Below are positions 23,570 through 36,839 of a stretch of 64,000 nucleotides of DNA, one piece after another. The stretch is from Selaginella moellendorffii (Eukaryota; Streptophyta; Lycopodiopsida; Selaginellales; Selaginellaceae). The position numbers and the translations under genes are program-made. The stretch's first letter is position 1, and every line of letters begins with the position of its first letter. Where the stretch lies: assembly GCF_000143415.4 (NCBI RefSeq), contig NW_003314365.1, forward strand, positions 447,181 to 511,180, given 5' to 3'. Under the pieces are notes generated by a model. That model was not told the DNA's origin and searched no databases. It saw only the letters and a list, made by a program, of their open reading frames with translations.

Positions 23570-24164
23570 TGTAAACTCCTGAGTTTGGACTTCCCGGGAG
23601 GTCACCCAGCCCAGTACTATTCAAACCCAAGGACGCTTAACCCCAAATATCCCAAGACCCTTAACCGTTTGGAAAAGGGGGTGCACTCTTGTTCATGGGC
23701 CCTTTCCCTCTATATTTGAACCCCATGGATCGTCTCTCAAGTCGTTCCCTTTTGGTTGCTTACAATCCACCACGCTTCCCTGCAAGTTCACGCCCTCGTG
23801 AATGGAAGCTGAGAGCCGCAGCTCTCCCGAGAGCCTCGCTCTCTTGACACCCTACCCCTCGGGTCGAGCCCAGTGGGAGCAAACTGGACCAGCCAGATGT
23901 CAATCAACATGTGGTGCGATTCCCTTAGCCAACCAACAAAGTCGGACCCGAGACCCCTCTGATACCAAATGTAAGCTCCTGAGTTTGGACTTCCCGGGAG
24001 GTCACCCAGCCCAGTACTATTCAAACCCAAGGACGCTTAACTCCAACTATCCCAAGACCCTTGACCGATTGGAAAAGGGGGTGCACTCTTATTCATGGGC
24101 CCTTTCCCTCTATATTTGAACCCCAACGGATCGTCTCTCGAGTCATTCCCTTTGGTTGCTTACA
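23570..24164 (-). mobile_element. Complete TRIM element
   Basis: Two LTRs, 23570-23765 and 23970-24164, about 195 bp each and nearly identical, flank a 204-bp internal region. Minus orientation: the primer-binding site TGGTATCAGAGG lies just inside the right LTR. The target duplication is GTAGG (23565-23569 and 24165-24169). No coding capacity. The element sits next to the start of the Gypsy gag fragment. Confidence 0.93.
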
Positions 24165-24295
24165 GTAGGCAATAACAGCATCAATGCAGGGAAGAATGCT
24201 GTATCCGCCATAAGGGTGTAAGTTTTGGAAAGCACTGTCATAGTTGCTCAAGAAAGAGAAAGAGATTGAAAAACAATATAGGAAAAACTCATGCA

Positions 24296-25257
24296 TATGT
24301 ACCATCATGTTTTACAATGTTCATTGTATACAAGGTTAAATTTATCTAAATTTTGCTACTATTTGTATCCAGAGAAATGCACAATAATGCAAGTGTTGGG
24401 GAAGATAGGATCTTTATTTAATTGTCATTAAATTTGAATTTGATTTTTTTTACATTTATATAATAATAATATAATCTAACATAGAAAATAAATCATTGTA
24501 TAAATATTGAGACAAACAATGAAACTCATGTAAAGCTGCTGGTAGATTACAATAAGATTATGAGCAAGAAGACTAATTGAAAATACAAAAGGGTTTTTTA
24601 TTTTTGAGATATTATTAAAAAATGAATTTGATATTTTTATATGTATGAGATCACTTATACCATATTAGATAGCATGTCATATATGAGACATGAATACATA
24701 ATTTTATCATAAAGCATTAGTACAGATTTTTCTTAATGCAGACATTATATCTCTCATATAATTATTATCTTTGGATGTACCTCTTTTCAACACCTCTAAT
24801 GTAGTGTGAATATCTAGATAGATTTACTTATGTCTATTTTTAAATGTAAAACCAGACATATAATAAATATTCTATTATACTTTAGAAAACTATGAAAGTT
24901 AGAGGCATCATTAGAGTTGAGATAAAATAAATTTAGGTCAGTATGCAATTAAATTTATAATTTCTCCAAACTAACTTATTATTTTTTGGTAGTCTATAAT
25001 TCTTCAGTTTTTTGAACTCAATTACTTTTAAAGCATGGCAGCAATCTTGTTTATGTTTTTAGGGTTTTGTACCTTTCAATAAAAAATTCAAATTCAAATT
25101 TAATAATGATTAAAAATGACCTTATTTTCCCCAACACTTGCATTATTATCTAATTGCATTATTATGCATTTCTCTGGAGATAAATAATAGTAAAATTTAT
25201 ATAAATTTAACCTTGAATACAATCAAAATTTCTAACATTGTAAAATTAGAAAAAAAG
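24296..25257. mobile_element. Non-autonomous element with long terminal inverted repeats
   Basis: The left end (24296-24450) and the right end (25060-25257) are imperfect inverted copies over about 150 bp. They share tttacaatgtt, the block aaggttaaatttat, cagagaaatgca and caagtgttgggga. The middle is AT-rich and non-coding. Long inverted repeats without an ORF suggest a MULE-type MITE. I could not identify a target duplication. Confidence 0.6.
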
Positions 25258-25497
25258 ATCTATTTATCTTGGGTATGCTATATCTCCTAGCAGAGCTGGG
25301 ATCTCTGCTAGTACTTATATATTTAAACGAAAGAGCCGGTATAATAATAGCATATACTGGGGACACTTATTCTAAGCATATCCCAAAATCTAACAGTTGA
25401 GATTAAATAATGGAAAGTCATGACTTTTGGGATCATAAAAAATTTCAAATGGCTTTTAGGGCAGGGAGGAAAGCGACGAGCGTTGGTAGCGGGAAGG

Positions 25498-25518
25498 CTC
25501 TCTCTCTCTCTCTCTCTC
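25498..25518. repeat. CT microsatellite
   Basis: About ten CT units. It lies some 340 bp before a possible start codon at 25837, a place where CT runs often occur in plant 5' UTRs. Confidence 0.9.
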
Positions 25519-25836
25519 CTTTGGAATAATGTACCCTAGATTGATTTAGGGCCCGACCTTGTTTATTTTTTATCTGGTATAAGCAATTCTCTTTTTCTGG
25601 GCTGCTATTTTATCTTTCCTTATGTATCGAGCCCAGCAGCGAAAGCTTGGCATGTTTTCGGACATAAGGAATGCATTTTTAGCTCAGCATCCCGGTTTGG
25701 TTTTGTGATATGTTGTGCACAAGCTCTGTTGATTGTTGAGATCTCTTCCCAGAAAGTATTGCTAAAACGAATCCCTCTTTTCGTGTTCTTGAGTTGATCA
25801 TATTTTCTCCCAGCAGCATTGCCGCTTGTCCAGCAG

Positions 25837-26310
25837 ATGGCTGCCAGTAGTCACCACAATTTGCAGGGATTTGCTCTTGAGCCCCAGAGGATCCTGGTGG
25901 CTACACCCTTACTCTTACCATTGCCTTGGCGCAGATCCATCCAATCCATCAGCATCTGCTGCAGTACCATGCTTAGGGCATCTTGTCAAACACCTCAAAT
26001 GGGATCAGTGCTTGCCATAGCCAAGAGCACGACATTTTAAGGCACAATGTCCAAGGAAGAAAACTTGAGCAGTTCCACGAATTGCAGACTGGAGTTGTGG
26101 ACTGGTTTTTTCATGTAGTCCCTCGTGGTTTCTTATCTTAGTATTCTTTTCCAGAGAACTTGTAGTCCTGGAGCTTTCAAGACTGCTGATTCAACAAAGG
26201 AGGAAGTATGTGAAGATTGCTATTTGGATGGAATTGAGAGCGATGATACTCCCAATTGATGTGAATGTGAGAGATGAGTCTTTGTGTGTATCTATTCCTA
26301 ATTTGACTCA
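25837..26310 (+). pseudogene. Possible host gene fragment cut by a LARD LTR
   Basis: ATG at 25837 opens MAASSHHNLQGFALEPQ; a possible 39-nt GT-AG intron follows at 25897-25935. Downstream, frames reading HNVQGRKLEQFHELQTG (near 26045-26100) and KEEVCEDCYLDGIESDD (near 26200-26255) have coding-like composition, but stops separate them. An LTR begins at about 26323. I do not recognise the family; it could be a broken gene or coincidence. Confidence 0.25.
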
Positions 26311-26322
26311 CTCTGTGACTGT

Positions 26323-26884
26323 GTCCCTTGTCACCACACTAGAGGGCTACTCCTCTTCCTTTCCATAGTTTGGGATTTTGGAGCAACATTTCGGAACACC
26401 ATGGCCCTACACGGGCCTCGTGGGTACTCTCCTCGCCTTCTGCCTTTGGGTGCTCTAGCCATGGGCTTAGAGTGAGGTTCTGTTGAGCCACACTAGGTAT
26501 CTAAGTAGGTAGTGCCACCCACACTTGGACTGGGAGCATTGGCCAGTTGGTCTCCCGCCGGCTCTTGAACACTTCACCAAGCTACCCCGCTTGTCGGTCT
26601 GTGTTCACTCTAGTCTTGGACTTCCCAATGGGCAGCTCATCACCCAACACTGGGTCCGGCCTTCCTGGGCCAAACTGGCCTTTCCTGGCCAAACTGGCTC
26701 CACTACAGTCCTCCCCCTTTACTATACTTTTGGAGCTCACAAAACCCCCTACGGTCTGGGAGATGAACGCTTTGGGCTTTCACCCTCTCAGACTCGAACT
26801 CAGACTCGGACTCGGACTCAAACTCGGACTCGGGCTCGGTCTTGGCCTCTGCCTCGGTCTCAGTCTCAGTCCCGGTCCCGGTCC

Positions 26885-26932
<48 letters not shown>

Positions 26933-27494
26933 TGGTCCCGGTCTCGGTCCCAGTCTCGGTCTCGACCCCCGACTCCATCTCGGGTCCTTCTCAGACTCCA
27001 TCTCGGATTCCGTCTCGGTCCATCTCGGACTCCATCTTGAACTCCGTCTCGGTCCATCTCGGACTCCATCTCGGACTCTGTCTTGGTCCATCTCGGACTC
27101 CATCTTGGACTCCACTTCGGACTCCATCTCAGACTCCATCTTAGACTCCATCTCAGACTCCACCTCGGGCTCCATCTCGGACTTCGTCTCGGTCCATCTC
27201 GGACTCCACCTCGGACTCCATCTTAGACTCCAACTCGGGTCCATCTCGGACTCCATCTCGGACACTTCCACGTGTCATATGTTGGTCCTTTTGGGTCCCT
27301 TTTTGGAGTCTCGTTTATTGCTCGCTTCGTGCTTGTTCCTAGAGCCCTTTGTTGGGAGTTCCACTCCTGCTCTCGACTTTTCAAGTCGGAGCTTTTAGTC
27401 CAAACGTGTTACGCTCGTTTGGCTTTCGCTTCGGCCACTACCACATGGCATCCTTTCGGCTCCACTTTGGGGCCTAGGGATTTTATGTCTCACA
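26323..27494 (-). mobile_element. LARD LTR, minus orientation, 3' end truncated
   Basis: The order matches the intact LTR inverted, from about position 1200 of the LTR to its start (gtctcaca at 27487-27494). The minisatellite lies at about 26790-27260, with well-kept 6-bp and 12-bp zones. Sequence beyond its 5' edge (27495-27556) is the internal 3' end including the purine-rich tract. Confidence 0.8.
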
Positions 27495-27556
27495 ACTCCA
27501 CCACCCATAGACGAAGTTCGATGTCCTCATTGAACAATAAACCCTTTTATAAAGTA

Positions 27557-28840
27557 ACACTTGCAAAGATGGTCCTTGTGAGTAGGACATGAATACAAGG
27601 AGTTGTATTCCAGTGAACTGGCACCTCAAAAGTAAGACTTCATGGGTTGTCGGATTAGCAAAGTCCAAAAAGTCTGATGACTCTAATAGAGTCAAGGAAT
27701 AATCCTAAGGGATTGATGGAAGCATTTGGACTGAGGTGTGTGGTGCCCCATGAAGGATGGGGAGGATCTTGAGATCCAAGCATGAGAACCGTGTGTATCT
27801 TATTGATAGCAGAAGGTGCCATGCTAAAGTCGTGGGAAGGAGTTTCCCGGAAGAAAACAACTTTGACGCAAAGTTGTGCGTGAATTCCATGGTGCGGTGC
27901 TAACAGATAGTTAGCATGAGGAACAATCATATTGGTCTTGGCAAAAACCTAGACACTAAAAGTAGTGTCATAAGGATAGGCTTATGGGGCCAATGGTGTG
28001 GAGACACCAAATGTGCCAAGGTGAGATACCTTGAAGTTATGTTGGTGGGTTTATAAGAACCCCTTGCCAAGGGAATCCCAACGGAAATGGGAATGGCATA
28101 GCCTAAGCTGGAAGGCATGCAGTTAGAGTGTGGTGACCCAAATAATGATGGAGGTGTGGAAGCACCAGCAATGAGTTGTAGGATTTGATAATTATGAGGT
28201 AACTAAGCAAAAGGTGCGAAATAATTGGTTAAATTGGTAGAAGGTAACTACCTAAGACGTCTTATGGGGATAAGGAAGTTAAATATACCCTTATGGGGGA
28301 GAAATTGCTTATGTTGTGAAATAGTAAGTCAATGTCGTAAAAGGAATGTTTATTGCCAAATAAGGCCATCATTAGGACACCCAAACACTCTAAAACACTA
28401 GGAAGTGGTGTTTGGTGTCGCAAGGGCATTAGATAAGGCCCAAGGGACTAAGTCCCTAGCAAATGATGGATAGAAGGTGCTATCCAAATGTCCAAGGTTC
28501 TGGAGATGGGAGAAATCCGTCTACCCGATTTGGACATAGCCAAAAATAGGATTTTGGCAAGGCTAGTGATGGGCATATCGAGTCCCATAAGTAGCAACGT
28601 TAATCCCGGTGTGTGCATGCCCAAATTGAGGAACCACTCCCTAAGCTATTGGGTAAGTTCATCCCTATGAATACTTGCTAAAACATGGTAAAAGGTGCAA
28701 AGCTATCCTCCTAGTCTGGAGGAGAATAACCAAGGGAAACATATAATGCCCAAAGGCAAGTAGTATTGGGATGGAACGGAACCATAGAAATCAAAAGGCA
28801 TAACCAACGATGGTTATGCAAGTTAGGAATGGAGAATCAA
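27557..28840 (+). mobile_element. LARD internal region, plus orientation
   Basis: Matches 42225-43530 of the intact element in order. The left edge is an inversion junction: the DNA before it is in minus orientation. The right edge is a TRIM LTR remnant. Confidence 0.7.
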
Positions 28841-28955
28841 AAGAGTGCACCCTTTTTTTCAATCGGTTAAGGGTCTTAGGATATTTAGGGTTAAACGTCC
28901 TTGGGTTTGAATAGTACTAGGCTAGGTGACCTCCCGCCAAACTTAGGAGCTTACA
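28841..28955 (+). mobile_element. Partial TRIM LTR
   Basis: The last ~115 bp of a TRIM LTR in plus orientation, ending ggagcttaca. It sits exactly at the point where LARD internal sequence changes from plus to minus orientation. Confidence 0.75.
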
Positions 28956-31507
28956 CCCAAGTATTAAAGGGTTGGGACTTGAACCCAACCTTCATATATG
29001 CATCTATTGACAACATCATCTATGATGCCCAATGTGACTCCCATGCTGGTGCACCAACTTATACCTAAAGCATGCTATGGATAATAATTAAGAATTTAGT
29101 TCCTTAAATTGTTAAGTTCTCCCACTTGACAAGTCTATGATCAGATTCCTTCATGCTTGGCCCTATGGGCCACCCTTTTTTAAGTTAACACCTTTAACTA
29201 GGGTCTTTATCCCCCCGACTTGCCAATCTTGCTGAGCAAGTCATCTGACTAGTGTAATATAGTTTTATACATAAGCATGAAAATCCTTAACTATCAACTT
29301 TTATTCAAAGCCATCTCTTTGTACACTTGGGAATTAGTTCCTTAATCTTGATGGCCTCGTTTCATGACAAGCTTTAAAACCATGCTTTTGCTATGCCACT
29401 TTAATTTCTCATGTTCCTATGAACTATTTACACTTGTCTTTCTAAGTACTAATTTACCTATAATTGTCTTTGGGAACCTTGAAGGGATTCTATCCCTTAG
29501 CTTGCTAAAGCTTCTCATTTTGTAAGTTTTTTTAACTGTTATAAGGTCTAATATAGGCAATTCTATACTTTAGACTTTTTATGGCTCCATGATTATCAAT
29601 AGCAATATATTTGAGCATCCACTTAATTCTTCACTCCCAACTTGCATAATCACCCTTGACTATGCCCTTCAATTTTTATAGTTTGGTTTTATCCTTTTAT
29701 TATTTGCTTTTAGCTTTGCATGTTCTTTTCAATTATTCTTCTTCTAGGCTAGGAGAATAACTTTGCATTTTCTACCATGTCTTAGCAAGTATTCTTAGGG
29801 ATTAATCTACCCGATGGCCTAGGGAGTGGTTTCTCAATCTAGATATGTTCACCTTATAATCCCACACATTAGGATTAACATTGCTACTCATGGGCTTTTG
29901 TGTGCCCATCACTAGCTTAGCCAAAATCTTTTTTGGCTTTATTCAATTTTGGATGGATAGACATCTCCCGTCTTTAAATTTCCACAACTATAGACATTGA
30001 ATAACATTTTATATCCATTATTCTTTAGAGACTTAATCTTTAGGGTGTTATCTAATGCCCTCATGATACTCAACACCACTTCTTAGGTGTTTAAGATTGC
30101 TTAGGTGTCCTTATGATGGACTTCTTTGGCAATGAACATTTCCTTTTATGACCTTGACTTACTATATTGCAACATAAACAATTAATCCCTTAAAGGATAT
30201 TTTTATCTTCCTTATTATTCCAATAAAAAGTCTTGGGAAGTTGACTTCCACCAATTCAATCAATTATGACACACATTTTGCTTAATTACCTTATAGTCAT
30301 TAAGTCTTATAACTCATTGCTAGTGCTTTCACACCTCCATCATTATTTGGGTTCACACACTCGAATCACATGCTTTCCAACTTAGGTTATGCCAATCCTA
30401 TTTTCATGGGATTTCTTTTGCAAGACCAAAAGGTTTTCATGAACCAACTAATTTGACTTCAAGGCTTTATCCTTTGAAACACTTGGGGTCTTTATTCTAT
30501 CAGCTCCATGAGCCTACTCTCATGACACTTTCCACTTGTGTCTAAGTCTTTGCCAAGACCAAAATAATCATTTCTCATGCCAACTATCAGTTAACATTAT
30601 ATCATAGTGTTCATACACAACTCTGTGCTAAAGTTGCTTTCTTCCTGAAACACTTTTCCCACGACTTTAGTATGGCACATTCTGCCATCAATGAGATACT
30701 TATTGGTCTTATACTTGAATCTTATAATCCTCTCTGTCCTCCGTAGGGTACCACATACCTTAATCCAAATGCTTCTACCAATCCTTTAGGACCATTCTTT
30801 GATTCCACTTGAGTTATCCAACTTTTAGACATTATTAAGCTGATGACTTATAATGTTCTACTTTTGAACTTTCTAGAATACAACTTATTGTATTCATATC
30901 CTATTTATAAGGATTGTCTTTGCAAGTGTTATTCCGACACTTGATTATTTTTTGTTTCATATGGGCTACATTTGCCCCTTAGAACTCTCTATCTATATCA
31001 TAAGAATACCAACTCATTCTCTAAGTACATCCCCAACTCTTTAAGTTATTCCAGCATTTATTAAAGGTAGCCTCGACTACTATTTCAAGGACCTGTATCC
31101 TTATTTATATTTGACCTCATACAGTCACTAACTCCAATATCAAATTCTTAAGCATTATCTTCAATTATATGAGGATAATCTTATAACTCTTTTATTGTTC
31201 AGGAGTTTTCATCATTCTCGTGATCCCAATTATAGTTATTTACTACAACCACATTATCCAGTTTGCTAAGTCAAACACTTTTATTGTTCACATCCTCAAC
31301 TTTCTAAGGAAAACCTTATATTGTTCCCAAGATCCTACTGGCCCCCTTGTATTCACCATATTGCTAATATGTTTATATATAAACTAAGGTGGAAAGTACT
31401 ACTCCTCGAGGAAAACCCATTTCTAGGACTTTTCGATGCCAATATCAAGTGGTAATATATTTGACCACCAATAACAATTGGATTAAGGAACAACTTCGAT
31501 ACCAAAT
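28956..31507 (-). mobile_element. LARD internal region, minus orientation, with primer-binding site
   Basis: In inverted order this matches 44210 back to 41623 of the intact element. It ends at 31494-31506 with the complement of TTTGGTATCGAAG, a diverged tRNA-Met binding site. Many transitions. No ORF above 60 codons. Confidence 0.7.
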
Positions 31508-32960
31508 TGTAAACAATTAATTTTTCCATTCTACTTTAGCCACTTAATCACAACTTTAACCACTTAAAGGAGTTTTACTCACAAACTTTATAAATCTTAT
31601 TTCTAACTTGAGGATATACTAGCCTCATGAATGGCATCTATGCCACTCAACTTTTATATTTGGTCCAAGTGTTCCACATGTCCGATCTCATGACTGACAC
31701 CCAAAGGTATTACTGATATATTAACTTGTTACACTAAAGTTATGCCATTCACCCTTGTCACATTGGTAGTCCAAGACCATTTGTATAATAGTTTTACCTC
31801 TCAAAGACTGAGCCATCTGTCTATGAGTGGTCATCCTTTGACCACACTTTAACACCCTTAGGATGTTTAAAGATATAGGGAATACCCTTCCCCAATGTCC
31901 TTTCTTCTATTCCCACCAAGTCCCTCTTCATTTATGGCCATATTCGCCAACACTGCCACTGAGTAAGGCCTAAAGGCCTGACCATTAAGTCTTATTGACC
32001 TCTAAGACTTCTTCACCATGTGACCGTATCCTTCATCACTACATTAAAGGATTATTCTTCTTCCTTTCCATAATTTGGGACTTTAAAATAACATTTTGAA
32101 ACACAATAACCCTATACAAGCCTTTTGGGTACTTTCCCCACTTTCCACCCTTAGGTGTCTTAGCCATGTGGCGAGAGTGAGGTTTTGATGAACCACACCA
32201 AATATCCAAGTAGGTAATGCCACCCACATTTGGATTGGGAGTACTTTTGACTATTCAATCTCTCTAGGGAGTTAGAGTTGGCTTTTGAACATTTTACCAA
32301 GTTACTTTACTTGTTTACTCTAGCTTTGAACTCTTTAGTGGTTATATCATCACCCAACACATGGGTATACCCTTCTTTGATCACATTGGCATTTCTTGGC
32401 CAAATTAGCTATACTAGAGTCCTCCCTTAGTATATTTTTGGAGCTCACCAAACCTCTTAGGGTCTAGGAGATGACCTCTTTGGGATTTCACCCTCGGACT
32501 TGGACTCGAACTTGGACTCGGACTTAAACTTAGTCTCGGATTTGGTCTCGGACTCGGTCTTGGACTCAGTATTGGTCACGGTCTCGCTCTCGCTCTCGAT
32601 CTCAGTCTCGGTCTCAATCTCGATCTCGATTTCAGACTTGATTTTGAACTCAACCTTAGACTCCATCTTGCGTCCATCTCGGACTTCATCACGGATCCAT
32701 CTTGGGTCCATTTCAGACTCTATCTTATGTCCATCTCGGAGTCCATCTTGAATTCTTTTTTGGACTGCTTCTTGGACTCCATTTCAAACTCCTTCTTGGG
32801 TCCTATTTTAGACTTGTTCTTGACACTTTCATGTGTCATGACACTTGCCTTGTGTCAATCTTTCTTGTGTTCTTTTTAAAGACTCATTTACCAATTGCTC
32901 CATGCACTTTTCTTGAGCACTTTGTTCTTGAGCACTATATCCACTACCAAGTTTTTAGGT
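31508..32960 (-). mobile_element. 5' LTR of a degenerate LARD copy, minus orientation
   Basis: The LTR directly follows the primer-binding site of the internal region at 28956-31507, so the two belong to one old element. The minisatellite remnant is at about 32490-32830 and has lost most CpG. The outer edge near 32960 is blurred. Confidence 0.65.
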
Positions 32961-35900
32961 TCAGACATTGAATGCTAACATCAAATTTTTGAAAGTTATT
33001 TTTCATTTTCTTTCTTCATTTGATCTAGATCTTGGGTTAATAGATCTTATCATTACAGCTTGATCACAAAATTGCAAAATTTAACTTTTGGATGAAATCA
33101 ATTTTATTTAGTGCCATATACAACATTATATTTGATAGCTTAGTGCAAGCTCACAAATTAAGTGAATGAAAAAGCAACAAATAAGTGATGGGCACATTTG
33201 TCTGCTCTTAGCAGAGAAGAACAACACTTGTTTTCTGAAACAAATGAGTGTTTAATAAACCACACTCTCGAAATACAATTGCTTACTCATGGACGAACGC
33301 TATGCATTTATACACTACAGAGCAGAAAAAAATTTAACATAAGATGAAATGACAATGTAGAATCAAAGTTAACAACCATTCATGCCAGTTCTGCAACACA
33401 GTCTTCCACACAGCAAACATAACCCGGTATTTTTTTGCAAACGCAATCAATAGTATCTACATAGAAAAAAGGAAAACATAAGATGGTCTTAGGGTCAAGC
33501 TATTAGCGTTTGCGTGCGCTGATAAGTGAGGGCCAACCCTCGTGCACATGGCTTGCCTGTCAGCACCAAGATGCAATGCTCTTCTTCTTGTTGACTTGTG
33601 AACATTTAATATTATATGAGGTGGAAAAAGGCTAATTTGATGCTAAGTGAAGGTATTTTTGTGTATTAAAAGAAGCTCATCTTGTTTATTATACTCTTTT
33701 TTAAGGTATATTTTCCATTAGATGTATTGGTAGTGATTGTAACTTGTAGAAAATTCCACACTTCTTTCACCTCTAAGTATTCTAACATGTAAACTTGTTT
33801 TATATTTTCTGACCTTCTGTATAATTTTGGGTTAAAGGTCCATTAGTAACAAACAAGTCGCCTATATATCTTAAGGCATCTGCAAATTGTTTAAGTATGT
33901 TGATATTAAGCGATGATGGCCATAAAAAAACACAATGGTCCTATATTTGAAAAAGAAAAGAAATAGGTTACACTATGTGGGTGAACAGGAAAAATCTATA
34001 GATATACCAACTTTTTGTTTCCACACGACCTTCTCTAATTGAATATATGTAATTTTGACTAAGAACAATATAATTTTGTATTTTTATTTATTTGAAGCTT
34101 GCATTTCCATTTTCCATTATTAAGCTTTTACACAGATAGCTCTTTTGAGTTTCCCTCATATTAGTATGAGTGAGGTCTATAAAGTAGTTTATAACACTGA
34201 TAAAACCAGTTTCACCTTAAAGTGGAATGCTTTTATAGCATTTAGTGATATCTACATTGAAGAGATCATAAACCTAGTTTGGAAGATTGATACATACATG
34301 CTATTGCATTTGTTAGCCATCAAAACATTCATTGATATGATTTATATATGCCCATGAAATGAAATATGGGAATGTATTCTTTTCAATATGATCCTATTGT
34401 GATTTTATCGCTTAAAGTGGATCATAAAACATCGATGTCTTAGGCTGTAATCAACAAGTTTCTTGGTTAAACAATGTTCAACCCAAAGTGGTTGATAATG
34501 AAGTTAGTCTACTTGCACATTGTAGCATTGTAGTAGCTTTGACTAGATTCTCAATAATGATCTATTTTATACTGAACTTAAGTTAGTACCTTTGTTCATG
34601 AAGTTTTCCCATTGAGCTTATTGATAAATCTATTAGCACTTGGAGTAATTTGTTAGATGGAAAAGGTGTGAAGTTGAGACATTAACATTACTATCACTTG
34701 TGTTAGTGGAAATGACATTATTGTTTCGAGTGATAAATAGTTTTTCCTTAGAGCTTGATCTTCCATGTTATTTTTTTTGTTAGTGTTTTGGCTTCACATT
34801 GGATTTTGAAGGTGATTGAAGAAGAGTGTTAATACAATAAGGATATCCAAAGATATAATTTTCATGGTTGAGTCTTAGATGTTCCTTTTGCATTTTGTGG
34901 ATGTTGAAAATATAGGTAAAATAAGAGGAAGTTAGTTGAGTCTTGAAAGTTTATATTCTTAGACTAAGAGTCATTCTTTCTCTCTGATAGAAAATTTTTC
35001 CACATTTATTTTTAGACTTTTTAAATGGCTAATCTATTGATCACTTTACCTGAAAACCATTCCATTTTAGAAAGCCATTGCAAACTACTGAAAGAGTTAA
35101 AGTTGACTTCAATTGGCTTAGACCTTAGTAGGTAGTTTATATGATACAGCCTAAAAGGGATACTAACTTTTGGGGATAAAAATATTAAATTGGATAGAAT
35201 CTAAAGTTGGTGTAGAAAAGTGGCTATTGTGCTTTTTTAGAAAGGTGACCCTTGTGCCTTTTTTCTGTAGTGTTATGTTTGTTGGTAGGTTGCACCTTTG
35301 TATTCCATTACACTTTATGAGAGTAGTGAGCTCTCACTGATCTTAACTTGGTTTTGGTAGCCTTGCATCTTAGCTAAGGATGATGATGTCACTTAGTTAT
35401 TTAAGGTAAAGATATTAATACCCATACTATAGGTTTTTTTATGAGGAAGTCTTATGGTCTTCACTTAAATTTTTGCTAAGTGTTAATCATGCATAGCTAG
35501 CCTCTTCAAGATATATTGGTTAGACACATTAGTGAGTTTATTACAGTTGAGTTGGATTTGAATGGTTATTTGGTTTGTGCTTATCCATGAATCTTTATGT
35601 TGTATCTAGAGTGTTATCTTCTTATTATACAAGTATATATAACACAATGATGTGAGTTTAGTATTTGGATCATGAAGGCAAGTTGATAAGTGATTATTGG
35701 TTGCTTTGTAACTAGTGGTTGCTTGTAAACTTTATTGAGGGTTGTTGACACGTGCTTTGCTTTATGATGATTTAGTAGTGATGGGTTTGCTTTATTGGAT
35801 AGTATTGCAGAGGATCATGCCATTAAATTTACATGGTTTTTCCATGTTAGCATGTTGATTCTACCTCTGTTGATATCATTTGGTTGCATTTAGTCTGTAA

Positions 35901-36623
35901 TATTAGATTACATTGAGTCTTGGATGTGGTGAATCATTCTTTGATATTATGTTTTCTATAGCTAAGTATTATTGGAATTTGGTCTTGGATACTAAAGTAT
36001 CTTTAACATTAGTTAGCTTAGTTGTTAGAGAGTTTTGAGTGGTGATTTGTTATTGCTTTTGTTTAGCTTTGTTCAAGTGTTGATGGCATTAAGTGATACC
36101 ATATCATTGATCTTATTGATATTGAGATTGAAATGGGATGATATGTCTCTTCACAGAATTGATATTAAGTTTCATTAATCTCAATACAGATAGTATTGAT
36201 GATTTAGTTGTAACTTTATGTTGTTAATATTTATGCATTTACTTGTTAGCAACTATATTAGCATTTAAATAAGCTATGTGGCAAGTTCAAGTTCTAGACA
36301 AGATTGTTTAGTAGGGGTTGTAGTCATGGACAATACTAGCTTTACAAGGGGAAGAGTTACTGATCAATATTGAAGTTGTTTGTTCCTTATTGAATTTGAG
36401 TTGAGGATATATTAATTATTGATTATTCTTTTTGTGCTTATTATAAAGTGAATTATGTTTTGCTATAGAAGATGAATTCATGGAGGATTGTTTGGTGACC
36501 AGTTATTGAGTATAACTTCCTTGTGATTGTCTTTGAATTGATGCAAATATACTTTTCATTAGCTTTTGTATTGTAAAGTTTAACTTATGGATTTGTTGAG
36601 GATATTATGGGTTATACCATGAT
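32961..36623. other. Old AT-rich DNA without recognisable genes
   Basis: The largest open frame is 70 codons (34145-34357) and is not recognised. From about 33600 to 36600 the plus strand is strikingly rich in T and G and poor in C. This fits a very old element decayed by C-to-T change on one strand, but I cannot assign it to a family. Confidence 0.4.
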
Positions 36624-36835
36624 TGTAAACTTCTAAGTTTGAACTTCCTGAGAGGTCACCTAGCCCAGTATTATTCAAACCCAAAAACACTTAACCCCAA
36701 ATATCTCAAGACCCTTAATTGATTGGAAAAGGGGTGCACTTTTATTCATGGGTCATTTCCCTTTATATTTGAACCTTTATAGATTGTCTTTCGAGTTATT
36801 CCCTTTTGTTGCTTACAATCCACCACGCTTTCCGA
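36624..36835 (-). mobile_element. TRIM LTR with a stub of internal region
   Basis: The LTR at 36624-36817 runs TGTAAAC to GCTTACA; 18 bp of TRIM internal sequence (atccaccacgctttcc) follow. It then breaks into SWIM-gene and Gypsy-like sequence. Diverged relative to the complete copies. Confidence 0.75.
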
Positions 36836-36839
36836 GCCA

